From: Protea cynaroides
Taxonomy: Eukaryota > Streptophyta > Magnoliopsida > Proteales > Proteaceae
Direction of reading: 5' to 3'
Assembly: GCA_028583415.1 (NCBI GenBank)
Contig: CM053276.1
Coordinates: 62,043,510 to 62,107,509 of the forward strand
DNA: 64,000 nt
How positions within the stretch are numbered: position 1 is the stretch's first letter; each line of letters begins with the position of its first letter. The position numbers and the translations under genes were made by a program. Shown here one piece after another: positions 46,701 to 59,865 of the stretch. The notes beneath the pieces were generated by a model. The model saw only the letters and a list, made by a program, of their open reading frames with translations, was not told where the DNA came from and ran no database searches.

Positions 46701-49700
46701 CAAGCTGAGTCAGCATTGAAAAGGCCAGAGGTCGAAGCATTCCACCACACCACATCAGAGAAGCCATGCTGGTTTCTAGGAATAGAGTCTAAATAAGACC
46801 AAGCTTGAACCAACTTCAAGGAAGAAGCACAACCCAGATGCCAGGTTCCACCAGAAATCATGGAGGAGACTAAAGCCATTCTGTCGCGCCCATAATCAAG
46901 CCTTATTGTTTCCCCAAAGTGACTAATACACACTCCAAGAGGGTGCCAATTATCCAGCCACAAATAGTCAAACCACAAAACTTGTCCCCAAAGTGACTAA
47001 TCAACACTCCAAGAGGGTGCCAATTATCCAGCCACAAATAGGTCTAGGAACCATCACCAATATGAGTCTTAATGTGACCATAAACAAGGAATCTGAATTG
47101 GAGGATTTTTCTCCATGTCCAAGACGGACAATTATTGCAAGCCACATTCCAGATTGACTCTTTCTTGAGATAAGCAGGATAGACCCAATCCTCCCAAATA
47201 CTCTTCAACCTAACCGCCACTTTCCAAACAAGCTTCAGAAGGCAAGCCTTGTTAACCTCTTTAATTCTCCTAAGACCCAACCTCCTTCCTCTTTCGGTTT
47301 GCAAACAGTAGCCCCACTTAAAGTGTGGAGAAATTCATTGTTATTAGATCCCTTCCACAGGAACGCACTCATTAGGGATTAAATCTTCTGAATCACATAG
47401 ATAGGAAGGCCAAACACTCCAATCCAATAGAGATACGAACTTTGCATAACCGATCAAACCAATTCCAACCTTCTTGCATAAGAAAGAAATTTAGCCTTCC
47501 AAAGTAGAAGTTTTTTCTTTAGCTGATCTAGGATTGGAGAACAATGAAGGGAAGCCAATTGGTCAGAAATGAGAGGCAGCCCCAAATAGGTCACTGAAAG
47601 GTTTCCCAGGTTGCAATGTGATATGTTTCGAAGGTTCTTAGAGCCAGAGGTGGCAGCATCAGCCCCTGCAAGAAATAAGCTAGACATCTGATGATTGACA
47701 TGAAGACCTGACATAAAGCCAAATGAAGTAAGAGCATTTTGAATGGCTCCAATGGATCTAGAGTTGGCCTTTGAGAATATCATAATGTCATCAGCAAATG
47801 CAAGGTCAGTCAGCTTGATCGACTTGCACTTGGGAAAGTAATCAATAGCACATTCTGATTTGCCTTAATCTGCAAAATTCTAGACAGACCTTCCATAATG
47901 ACAGTGAAGAGAAAAAGGGACATAGGGCAGCCGTGGCAAATACCTCTCTTACTAAAAAAAAAAAAAGCAGGACTACCATTAACCAAGACTGATAACCGAT
48001 CAGAGGAAATGCACCAATGAACCCAGTTGATAAGACAATGAGGGAACTGCATCTTATCTTGCTCCCCACAAAGGAATTCACACCTGACAGTATCAAAATC
48101 TTTATGAATAACCAACTATCTTCATCAGAGCAGCAGGAGGATGATTTATCCGATCAAAACGCCGCACCAAATCCGAGCATAACAGGATATTGTCAACAAT
48201 ATTACACCCAAGGTTTAAAATCTCGGGTTTCGGAGGAGTCTCAGCCTCCTCTGAAACCGAGATCTTGGAGATCTCGGATCTCGGAGATCTCGGAGAGCCG
48301 CCGAGACAAGTGCATTTTGTCCGAGAGCCTTAGGCTGTCTCGGTGGCCAAAATGCATTTTTTAGGTCTCCAACTTCAGGGGAACCTTATTTTTACATATA
48401 TAAACACATTTAGAGTATAAAATTGTAAAAATAATGACCATTTGTGGTTGTTTGGGTTTACACCCATGTTTTGATAGTCAATGCTGAAGTTTGTTGTCAA
48501 TTTAGGTTAATATTAGCTATTATATTCAATCAAATATGGCAAATGAGGCAATAACATAATGCATTAGGGGAAAGAGAAACAAAATAACACTTCATTATAA
48601 ATCATTACATCATAATTCAAATATTCAACATTGAATGATCCCATAGTCCCCCTGTGCCCATAGTCCACAATTCCACAATCCTTATACAGATATAATGTCT
48701 AGTAATACGTAGAGTGTCGTGGATGATCCATCCTACTATCATCATACATCTGGGAAAGTTGTCGACGCAAATTGTCTTCCAATTGAACAACATAATCTTC
48801 TCATGATATTCTTGATGCAAAGTAGTTTTGGTAGTCTTGCACATGATTCATAAATATAACATCAGTAGCTGTCCGAAGGATACCTATCTTTGGGAAGAAT
48901 GGAAAAACTTCTGAAGTAGTACTCTAGTGCGTAGACTCTTGCGGAAGTACTGATGGAACGGAATAGAAGTTGGTTGATCCACTCTGATTTCGTGTCTGTG
49001 CTCCTGCATCTGAACCATGTCTCCCTTATAGTCTCATGTAAAAATTTCATTTTTCGGCAAGAAACTTACCTTCAACAGTTGATATGAAGCTCTTACAGCA
49101 ATCCCCACAGTCCGAAGCACCACCCGTAGCAATTTAGAAATCCAAACAAACAAAAAAGGGGGAAGAAATGAAAAAAAATTGAAAAATCAAAAAAGAAAGA
49201 ATAAGAGGCAGTCTCGGTCGAGTTCTCGACCGAGAACAGCCTCTTCTGTCTTTTATAAAGACAAAAAAAAAGAAGTAAAAAGCAATATCTCGCCGAGATC
49301 TGGCGAGAAATACCGAAAACTGCCAAGATCTCAGCGAGATCTCACGAGATCTCGGTGAGAACATGTAACTGCCGAGACAAAAATGGTTATCGACCCTATT
49401 TTCGTCTCGGCTAGTCACGAAAACACCGAAAATGGAGAGATCTCGCCTTCGCCGAGATTTTATTCCATGATTACACCCTTTAATAAAAGCAGAATGGTAA
49501 GGAGTAACAAGGTCATCAACGACATATATCTACTGGTCGGGCATCTTTGGTATTCCTGGCAATACCATTAAAAAGATTGAGAGCATGTTTGCCGGATTCT
49601 TCTGGGCTGGGCCTTCCTTGCAAAGGATAATTCACTACACTGCCTGGGATTCCATTTGCAAACCCAAAAATGAAGGTGGGTTAGAAGTCAAGAAGATCCG

Positions 49701-52700
49701 AGATATGAATACTGCAGCCATTTTGAAGCTGGGGTGGGCATTTGTGTCTAAGAAGGATAGTCTTTGGGTCTCTCGGGCTCAGTCCAGGTTTTTGAAAACG
49801 GACACCATTTGGACTGCATCGGCGAATGGGAAAAGCAGTTGGGCTTGGAGGAAGCTCATGCAAGTCAAGCACCTCCTCCTCCGGAATACCTCTAGCCAGA
49901 TTGGGAACGGATCTCAACTAGACTTTGGCTGGACCCTTGGCACCTGAAAGGGGTCTTGCTGAATTTCCTTGGGGCTGATTTCATTCGAACTTCTGATTCC
50001 TCTCGCATGGCCTTGGTTTGCTCCATCCTCAGGAACAGGGGGTGGGACCCTGGCCCGTCTTCCTTCCCCGCCTTGGCTGATTCATCTGGTCAGAAGAGCT
50101 CCTGGTTCAGATGACATTATTGAGTGAAGGGACAAAAAGGGCAACACCAAACCTTTCTCAGCAAAATTGATGTGGAATAATCTGGATTTCTGCCCCGAAG
50201 GTATCACGGGTTCGTGCCGTCTGGTTTGCTAACCACACCCCTAGGAACTCAGTTGCTTCTTGGAGATGTCTGAAGGATGCTATGCCTACTCTGGATCAGC
50301 TGGCTGAAAGATCTATAGCATTTAATCTGGCTTGCTGTTTCTGTTGGAACAGCCTAAAAATCTCGAGATCATCTCTTCTTTGATTGTGTCTTCCCAAGAT
50401 GGATCTAGAAATCGATCAGATCTCTATGTTCGACAACCAGCCACTAGGTGAAGCTTATTGCTGATGAAGCTGAATGATTAGTGAACGATCTCGAGGAGGT
50501 CGGTGCAAGTGGGAAGATTGGCAAGCTGGCTTTTTGCGCCACTATTGTTCATATATGGAAAGAGAGAAATAACAGGATTTTTCACCTCAAATCCAAGACC
50601 TGGGAGCAGATTGGGAAAGATGTCGTTAGGGAAGTGAGAGAAATGCTCAATGATCAGATTCTCTCATCCTACCTCTACCTCAGCCAAGGCTGACTTTATC
50701 CGTAGGCAGTGGAATCTCAGCCTTCATGTTAGTTAGGTCCTAGCCCCTGTGGCAGTGTTGTTTGGCCCATTTTTCTTGATGGGCTGATCTCTGGGTTGTG
50801 GCCTGTTGTTTTAGGCAGTGTCTCTTCTTTGTTCTGTTTTGGGGGGAGGGGGGTGGGGTTTGGCCGGCTTGTGGCCATCCCCTTTTTTGTCTGCCTGTTG
50901 GCTGAGCTGTTTCCCTTTGTTCTTTGCCTTTAATAAATGATCGAAGCATTAAAAAAAAGGTCATCAACAACAACTTTGAGACGATTGGCAATCACTTTAG
51001 CAATAACTAGATTTCTCAAACTCTGCCTGGTGCATCATTATCGTTGAAGTGTCACAAATCACCTGAACATTGTTACCTTCTTCTGTGTGATATAATGTTA
51101 CCTATCTTTTCTACTTAATATAGGCCCCCATGCTTAAATGTTTTTAGATTCTGGTTTTTTATAAACTTTATTTTATTTTATTTTATTTTTTTGCCATAGT
51201 GACTTGCACTATCATAATGTATGTCTTATTTTTTCAGGTCTTTCGAACTTGACATCTTTGAGTTTTAAAAAGAACAGTGCCATCACTGCTCAAGGAATGA
51301 GTTCTTTTGCTGGCTTAGTTAACTTGGTAAATTTGGACTTAGAGCGATGTTCAGGCATTCATGGTGGACTCATTCATCTTAAAGGTATATTAGTCGGTAA
51401 TCTAGCCCTGACTGGAAAAATTTGTCATGCTCTCTGCAGACATAGTTTTGGTATTTTTGGAAGTGTCATGCAAAGTCTACATATTTCCAACGAAGTATAG
51501 CATTTGAGGGAATTTGAAAAATTCAGCATCTTCATATGGTTGGATGCATTCAGTTGAAGCTTCCTACAAGTTCATTGCTCTTATTCATTTGGTTTTCTTT
51601 GCATAGTTTGTGTGTGCGTGCAGGTTGGGGTCTGTGTGGTAGTAGTAGTAGTAGTAGAATCCCACCCTGCCTGGTCATCGGTCGTAACCTATCTTGAATC
51701 TGGAATGGAATCTGTGTGTGTAATAGTAGTAATAATATACCAAAAAAGAAAAAAAGAGTAGCATGAAGGAAAATTAAAACCTGGTAAAAGGAGTAGACTG
51801 TCTTGTAGCAGTAGTTTAATTTTCAGCTTTGCTCCAAGTTCTTAAATTTGCTTGCTTAGTTTGCTTTATTTCATCTACAATTAAACAAACCAGTTGCCTT
51901 ATATTTTGGGATAATTTTCTTCTCCAACAGGTTTATTGAAGCTTGAATCTCTTAACATCAGATGTTGTAAATGCATTACGGATGCAGACATGAAGCCTCT
52001 CTCAGGTAGCTTCGATCTTGCATTCAGTTTTCTTCGTGAGTTGGTGCAGACATTGATATTCAACACTTTATGGCATTGAAATATAGTTGTATAATCACTT
52101 GTTAGCATGCTTTCATTATAGTTTTCTGCTAGTTATAATTGCCAATGGCTTTAATGCCACCAACAATGTAGACAGTTTATTGTAACAATCTCTCTCATTT
52201 AAGGTTTACTAATTCTTGTTTGGTGTTCATATTTCATTTGCAAACATTTATTTATCTAAAACAATTTGAAGATTTTGTGTATGCATGAATCATCTCGCCA
52301 AGATTCTATAGATAGATACTCTTTTTATATCAATTTATACTGGAGATTATGAATTTCCTGTTATGTTTGTGGGCTTACAAACTTGAAAGAATTGCAAATT
52401 TCATGCAGAAATGTTAGGCATGAAAGCGCAAACTAGAGAGAAAGCGAAGATCGAGCAAACATACAAACACAGGATTTATCATGGTTCAACACCCTAATCC
52501 AGAATTCCTACTTCCACCTAGAGAAATGGAGAAATTCTTTATTCCCAAGAAAACTCTACACCTCTCTCCACCTAACAAAGCGTTCTCCTTTGCGTTGACA
52601 TTGCCTAGGGATTTCTACAGAAAGACAATATATAGACTCCCTAGAAACCCTAATCCCCACACAATTATAGATTTAATCCTTTGTACATGTAATGGACCCA

Positions 52701-55700
52701 AACCCAAAAACAATACAACTCTAATAACTGTGTGGACCCCACATAATACAAGACACAACCCAATAAATCTCCACCTGGCTTAACCGCTACACCCAAATTG
52801 GCATAGCCCACACCCCGTCCGGGTGTCCCGCACAGCTCACCGCTGTACGATGTGATGTGAGTCCACCTCTCCCATTGCTGTATCACCACTGGAGAGATCA
52901 CTTTTACTCACAGTTCTCTGCAAATCCAAATACATCGAAAAACTAAGACTTCACCTCTGCACCTCCAGCGCATACCTAGAGATCCGACTCCTCTCCGCAA
53001 CCTGCCAGTCCTCCTTTACCCCACGGTGCAGCATCTACTAGCTATTATGCGCACCCTGTTGGGATTCAAACCCCGCTGTCAAATCTAGGAAAAAACCTTC
53101 CCGATCCGACTAGATCTACGAACATACCCACATCCTTGGCCAATTGCTCCCGCACCAGGCACTGACGACAGATTTCCGCGAACATTCGCCATGCCTTCTT
53201 TACGGCCAACCTTTGCTAAGCAGATCGCCAAAGCCCTTTTTCTTCATTGCGCAAACCTTTCCAATACCCTCCAGATCTGTTACGATCTGCCCAAACTTGG
53301 CTGTGATACCATTTGTTAGGGATGAGCACAAACGAGAGAGAAAGCGAAGATCGAGCAAACACACAAACATAGGATTTACCGTGGTTCAACACCTAAATCC
53401 GGAATGCCTACCTTCACCCAAAGAAATAGAAATTCTTTATTCCCAAGAAAACTCTAAACCTCTTTCCACGTGACAAAGTGTTCTTCTTTGCTCTGACCTT
53501 GCTTCTCCATAGAAAGACAATATATAGACTCCCTAGAAACCCTAATCCCCACACAATTACTTAATCCTTGTACATGTAATTGACCCAAACCCAAATACAA
53601 CCCAATAACTGTGTGGACCCCACAGAATACAAGACACAACCCCACAGAAAAGTTACAATGTTTGGACAACCTTTTTTTTTTTTTTTCCCCTAATAATATG
53701 TCTTTTTTGTTTAATGTTTCTTGTATTTTGTTTCAGGGCTTACAAACTTGAAAGAATTGCAAATTTCATGCAGGAAAGTTACAGATTGTGGAGTTGCTTA
53801 TTTAAAAGGTGTTTTATTCTTTTTCTAATATGAGTTATTTTGTTTAATGTTTTGTTGTGAATATGGTTATTTAGGAACTCTTCTCATCAATTTAGCACTT
53901 CTTCTTTTGGTTGAGGGAATATTTTGAACCTTTTCCCCTCTCTATTTATTTATTTATTTTTAAATTTTGTCAAGATGAAAGTATAGTATTAAAAAAATTA
54001 TCAGAAAATCTTATATGACAAAAAAAAAAGAATGAAATGACATGGATAACGAGCAAAAGAGACTACAAAATGGATTTTATCAAATATGATCCCCCCTCTG
54101 CAGGGGGTGATGGTGCTCTCTTTCTCTCCCTCTTATAGACCTGGAGCTTTGACCTCAAGGTTTAGCTAGATCAATACACTGCAGACCATAATTCCTAAAG
54201 CGTCAGGGACCTTGGAGGCTGGTTTCTGGTGATGAGATCAACTGTGTTGGAAGTTGCCCAAATCGTAACTTGCTGGCTAGAGCTTCAGAAGTTCAGTCTC
54301 CTTGGAAGGTCCATGATCTTGGTTATTATCTACAGTTGTGAGGTGTAGTCAAAATGGATGAGTTAATGGTGTACCGATTCTGTGGAGATATTGCATATAA
54401 AACACTGTTTTCAGCATCCATCTTGACACTAGATGGTCCATTATGGGGATGCTGTCACCCGAGGTAGGCCATCCACATAAAGTATGGGATATTAATTGGC
54501 TCTAGACAAATGTGGCCACAAAATAGCGTCATGGTGAAGGGTGGATACTGACTCAGATGGAAGCGGCTACCCATAGCATTCCTAAATGAAACAAATAATT
54601 CCTACATATAGAAAGAGCTTCCATAATAAAAGAATCCAATTCTTGCAAATAGAAAAGGTAGAGGAGAGTCCATCCCCAACAAAAGCATCTGCAGAAGAGG
54701 AAACCCCAAATCCCCTGGATTTGGGCAGAACTAGAGCTTTAAGCTAACTTTGAAACAAGGGCAGACATTAATTCATGTTTTAAGTAGAAGTGAGGCATTG
54801 GTACAGAGTTGCGATAAATGCGGATTGATGGAGATTATCGGTTTATGGGTCCCACGGCAGCGGGAGTGTCCCTGTCGTGGTTACTTTATTTTCTCTTGTT
54901 TTATTGTTCTTAAGGGTAGAAGTCTATCTAGTTTCCTTTTTTATTGTTTTTCCTTTCCTTGGAAACTAGGACTCGTAGTTACTCTAGAGTTCTTGTTAGT
55001 TTGTAATTGTTTATTTCTAATTTTATTAATACTATTGCTGAGGAGAGGGCTAGACATAGTTCGACAGCTCCTCTTGGAGTGATCGACACCTCTCTCTCTC
55101 CCCTTCTGTTCTTCTTCTTCTCTTTTCTTCCATTCTTTCTCCTCGTTCTTTACTTTGTTTCATGGTATCAAGCAATCACGGGTTGCCATTTTGAGAGTCA
55201 TTTACGGTTTTCTGTTGTGGTGTGCAGCCACCACTGCTGCATCTAGAGTATTGAATGAAAAATTTGCGAGTTTCAGTCGCTGGCTTTCTTTCCTAGTTGC
55301 TGGTTTGCTGAATCGTTTTTCGTTCTGGTTTACTGAACCTCTACTGGTTTGCTGTTCTGATGTTGATAGTCTCCTCCTTGCTGTGATCTGCGTGGGATAC
55401 TATTGCTGCTATCTGTTGATGGAGAGTGGTTCTCTGTTTTGGGCTTATATTTTGCTATCAAAGACAGCTCTTAGACCAGGGTTTGACTCAAATCAGAATT
55501 GTTGATTTTTGACTTAAGATTTTTCTCATATTCTGAGATATTATGGTGCCCTGCATTTTGAATATTTTCCTTGTTATTGATTTTTCCTTCCATGTCGAGC
55601 TCAAATCAGAATTGTTGATTTTTGACTCATGATTTTTCTCGTATTCTGAGATATTATGGTGCCCTGCAATTTGAATATTTTCCTTAGTATTGATTTCACC

Positions 55701-58700
55701 TTCCATGTTAACCTCATATTGAATCCTTTCAATCTGAAATCCAGGGGTTAGCATTGCTACTCTTGGGCGATCAGATCCTGAGAAGACCAGATCTGGAAGG
55801 GCCCTCAACTGTCAGAAATTATGCTTGACCAAGTCTGAAACTGAGGCTACCGTCTGGGCTTTGCAGAAATTTTCTGTACTTTAATCCTTCTCATTGAGTT
55901 TGTTATTGGTGGATTTACGAGGGATATGAGTGAGGATCTTACCCTTGAAACTTGAGGTTGATTGGAGGATCCGTGGGAGAGTTTTCTGCCTCAAATTGAA
56001 ACTGGTCTCTGCTGGTCTTTTTTGCTATCATGGGTTGGAGAAGAAGATTCTGATTATTTTAAATTAAAAATATGCCCCTCCCCTTCCAATACGGTTCTGC
56101 TTCTTCCATTCTTTATTGTTATTTCCAGAACTATACCTTACTTAATATTTGCTTCCACTTATGTACTTAGTTCCGTTTATCACCCACAAAGGTCCTTCAC
56201 TGTTCTGAATAATTATCCTTTGGCCTTGGATTGTGCTTCAACTGGGATTTCAAATAAATTACAGTACTGCCATTCCTTTTTTGTTTACCCATGGGCCCCA
56301 TGACCATTATGGTTAATTACCAGCTTGCCACTATCTCTTGTTCTTGTCATATTTTGAGTATTATTTTGCTCGAGTGGCCCCATAAGTGGCCAAAATTTAT
56401 AGAATTTCCATTGGACTTGTATATTTGCAATTTTATTGCTTTGGAGGAGGGTGATCACATCAAATTGGTAATTATAATTTTTGAAGCATTGATACTTGCG
56501 TTGAATGGTGGTTGCTATTGCTCGTATTTGTCCTATCTTAGATTTTATTTGCTACCAGAAGTGGGTGATTGAAGATTATTATTTGTGATTGTTCTTGTTG
56601 GGCGTTCCTTTGTGTTATTTGTCCATATGGAATGTTCCAAGTGAGGGAGAGAAGGAACATATACTTTGCTCCTTTTTGTGTCTGCTTGTGAAGAGACACT
56701 ATTATCAGCTTTGTTCAAGTCCGCTCATAGAAGAGAGACTATTATCAATTGCACAAGATGCAACCTTTGTCTGTGTCTACTCATGGAAGAAACACTTTTA
56801 TCAATTTGTTCAAGTCTATTCAAGGAAGAGAGACTTGTGCATGTGTGTGGCTGTGGTCCATGGCTGTGCCCATGACTGCACCATGTGTGGGGCCGTGGCA
56901 CTTGGCTGTGGCCTGGGCAGCACCATGTGTGCCATGGCACATGGCTGTGGCTTTGATTGCATCATGTGTTTGGCCGTGGCCCATGGCTGTGGCCTGGGCA
57001 GCACTATGTGTGCCGTGGCACATGGCTGTGGCCTAGGTAGCACCATGTGTGTGGTCATGGCCCATGGCTGTGGCCTGGGCAGCACAATGTGTGTGGTCAT
57101 GGCCCATGGCTGTGTCCTGGGCAGCACCATGTGTGTGGTTGTGGCCATGACTGCATCATGTGTATGGCCTGGGCAGCACCATGTGGGTGGCCGTGGCCCA
57201 TGGCTGTGGAAAAGAGACTCATGTCTGCTCAAAGAAGAGACACCTTTATCAGTTATTCATGTCTGCTCAGGGAAGAGAGATTTTTTATCTATTGCACAAG
57301 ATGCAACCCTGCATGTGATGCAATTTATCTGGTTCATAGTGACCTTATGCTGTTAGGTCCACAGCGTCAGCAACCATATGCTGTCTGGTTTCCAGCAATT
57401 GAAGCTGTTATGATGATTATTATTCTCCACCACGTATCTTGTTCATTGGTGGTTGTGAAGATTAATGTTCATGATTTGTTATTGCTTCCCTGGAGAGTTC
57501 TCACTGCTCCCATATATTGAAGACCGATGTTGCAGTTGATATTTGTTCTTGTTATTCTAAGATGGAACTCCAGCTTGAGGAGTGTTGATATTTTTTGTAT
57601 ATTCCAAGCTGAAGCATGTTCCAGCTTGAGGGGGTGTGTTGGAGATTATCGGTTTATGGGGTCCCACGACAGGAGGAGTGTCCTTGTTGTGGTTACTTTG
57701 TTTTCTTGTGTTATTGTTCTGAAGGATAGAAGTCTATATAGTATATAAATCTATCTAGTTTCCTTTTTTATTGTTTTACCTTCCCTTAGAAACTGGGACT
57801 CTTAGTTACTCTAGAGTTCTTATTAGTTTGTAATTATTTATTTCTATTCTTATTAATACTATTGCTGAGGAGAGGGTTGTACACAGTCAATTGCTTTTCT
57901 TTCCCGAAATATTCAATTTGCTTATCAGGAAATTACTCACAATTAGCAGAGTTGTTGAAGTGTCAATTGCTGTTATTGCAGGTTTGCATAAGCTTGTTCT
58001 GTTGAACATGGAAGGATGCCCTGTTACCGCAGCATGCTTGGATTCTATTTCAGGTCCTCATTTTCTGGAACTGCTTGGGATTTATTGGTTTACATGTATA
58101 TGCAAATTATTTTTGTCGGTCTATCATTTGTTAGCTAAAACATATGATGCTTTATGGTATGGAAACTTGTAGAAAGAGAAGCCATTCCTATTAGTTGATT
58201 TGGGTTGTAAAATAAAATAATTGGAAGTTCAGATTGTAGGAATCCGATATGTCATGGAAGTAGCCAACTTGTTTTAATCATTTGTAGCTTCAGTTGGCTT
58301 CATAGTTGCAACTCACAACTTGATTTATGGTTGTCCTTTTGGATGCGTATTGACTATAGGTTTGATTGACGTCTGTGGTGGTTTACATTGGAAAGATACA
58401 ACTTCGTATAAATTTTGTTAAAATCAGATATTTTCTGAAAGAATCTAGGAGATTAAGAGATCAACCCACGCTTCAGTATTCCCTAGCTATAAAGAAATAA
58501 GACATTAAAAAAACAAAAATACAAAATACCTCTGATGAGATAGTAGTAAAGGGTTCTCTGGCTCAATAATTTCTTCGCACACTTGGTGGGTCTGAATTAT
58601 GAAAAATATGCTAGCGAAGGGGAAAGGCTTCAAATCCTCTGGTGCCTACTCAACCATAGAAAGTTACTGTAAATGCTCAAAACTCAAGAAACCTCAACCC

Positions 58701-59833
58701 TCGTATTGTGGGCCCAAGCAATGAGCTAGTACATGTATTTGTAGGCCTGATAGACCTCTCATGTTTTTAGTTCTAACTACAACTAAAAGTTAGAAACTTC
58801 TAACTCGAATTGAAAATAGAAACTCTTTGGGCCTAACCGTAAAATTGAAACTATAAGTCCTACTTACACCAGCATGGAGAAAAAGGAAAATAGAAACTCA
58901 GAAGAAAATCAAATGAAATGTAAGTCTAATTTTTCTAGAAGGTGCCGTAGCTGGAATTGAGAATGTGTTTTTGGGAACCTCATGGCTAGGGTTTCTAGGC
59001 CTTTTTTTCCCCCCTTGGTTCCTGCATCACCTTCATGGTGAGAGGTTGAAGATGATCAACTCCCAATATAGAATGAGTTCACACAATTGATTTCTCTATC
59101 CGTAAAACTTCCATAATTTGCTGATCTTAACTCCTAAGCATGCTTAAATTCTACTTAATTAGCAAAAAATTGAATCCAAATGCAACTTTAGGATTTGAAG
59201 GAATCTAGAGTTTGAAGAGTAATGAAATTCTCTAGTCAGCCACAGAGGAATTTTTTGTCACCTGTTTCAATTTTGAGATCTTTTGACGAGTAAAGCTGCT
59301 TCCTTTCTTGATCAAATTGGAAATATTTTATTCAAAACTATATTCCATTCTATCAGTGGTAATATCATAACATGTTCAAACCATTCACCCAAAAAAAAAG
59401 AAGAAGAAGAAATTAAGGGACCAACTTGTGAATTTAGAAAAGTTGTGTTAATATCTTGCAAAATCATCGTCGTTCCCCCAGAGATTATGGTTTAAATGAG
59501 AAATTTCTATTTCATTACTGAATTTTGGAATTTTATTTGTTTATGTGCAGCTCTGGTTGCCCTATCATATTTAAATCTTAACAGATGTAGTCTATCTGAT
59601 GCTGGATGTGAGAAGTTTACTGGTTAGTGATGTTCGAGTGTCATTTGCTACATTTGATTGGTGCAAGTTATTGAATGCAAGCATCTACGCGTCAAATTTT
59701 TATTAGATGTTGCAATGCGCATATTAAGCTCCTTAATGTGACCAATTATATTTTGCAGCACTTGAGAATTTGAAGGTATTGAACTTGGGGTTCAACAATA
59801 TCACAGATAAATGTCTGGTGAACATGAAAGGTG

Positions 59834-59865
<32 letters not shown>

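Larger units (their letters stand above)
46009..51005 (-). mobile_element. L1-type LINE, 5'-truncated, minus strand
   Basis: Flanked by actagattt at 46000-46008 and 51006-51014. The left end is a poly(T) run (the poly(A) tail on the minus strand). Read on the minus strand: RT start IAKVIANRLKVVVDDLVTP (51000-50960), then SAFIKG (49500-49480), NIVDNILLCSDLVRRFDR (about 48200-48150), the FADD catalytic motif (LTDLAFADDIMIF, about 47815-47775) and a C-terminal zinc-binding region (YNVLWFRGHLSRHSFIAWRA, then HLFF, 46690-46480). Frameshifts are common. The nested insertions account for 2.7 kb of its span. Confidence 0.85.
44268..51237 (+). other. LRR gene intron 3 (7 kb, nested insertions)
   Basis: GT-AG intron enlarged by a minus-strand LINE (46009-51005), which is itself interrupted by a Mutator-like element and a plus-strand LINE. 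Without these it would be about 2 kb. A poly(A) run lies near 44918-44940. Confidence 0.85.
52412..53646 (-). mobile_element. TRIM-like short LTR retrotransposon
   Basis: A 1,235-bp element with two LTRs (52412-52765 and 53314-53646) that share gagaaagcgaagatcgagca and other long strings. On the minus strand the 5' LTR (right) ends ccctaaca, followed by primer site tggtatcacagcc (53311-53299). Before the 3' LTR (left) is a purine tract of the ccaggtggagatt type, as in copia elements. The interior of about 550 bp codes for nothing recognisable. The flanks are agaaa and gaaaa, an imperfect duplication. Likely mobilised by a copia-type partner. Confidence 0.8.
54826..57886 (+). mobile_element. 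LARD-like non-autonomous LTR retrotransposon
   Basis: 5' LTR 54826-55162 (tgatggagattatcgg to tttca), primer site tggtatcaagca (55163-55174), polypurine tract agcttgagggggtg (57623-57636), 3' LTR from 57637 (tgttggagattatcgg). The 3' LTR breaks off near 57886, so no target duplication is visible. The interior of about 2.4 kb has no gag or pol; it holds a 113-bp duplication and a minisatellite. The PPT style and LTR start suggest a copia-type parent. Confidence 0.8.
53809..57981 (+). other. LRR gene intron 6 (4.2 kb)
   Basis: GT-AG intron. The first kilobase has poly(A)/poly(T) stretches but no recognised element. From 54826 it holds the LARD-like element. Confidence 0.8.

Noticed and set aside
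48017..48364. Plus frame of 115 codons
   Set aside because: It crosses the border between the minus LINE and the Mutator-like element; the true coding strand of the left part is minus.
55007..55505. Overlapping plus frames near the LARD-like primer site
   Set aside because: They cross the LTR/internal border and match no gag or pol feature.
56816..57232. 138-codon minus frame over the minisatellite
   Set aside because: Repeat composition leaves both strands open; no independent evidence for a gene.
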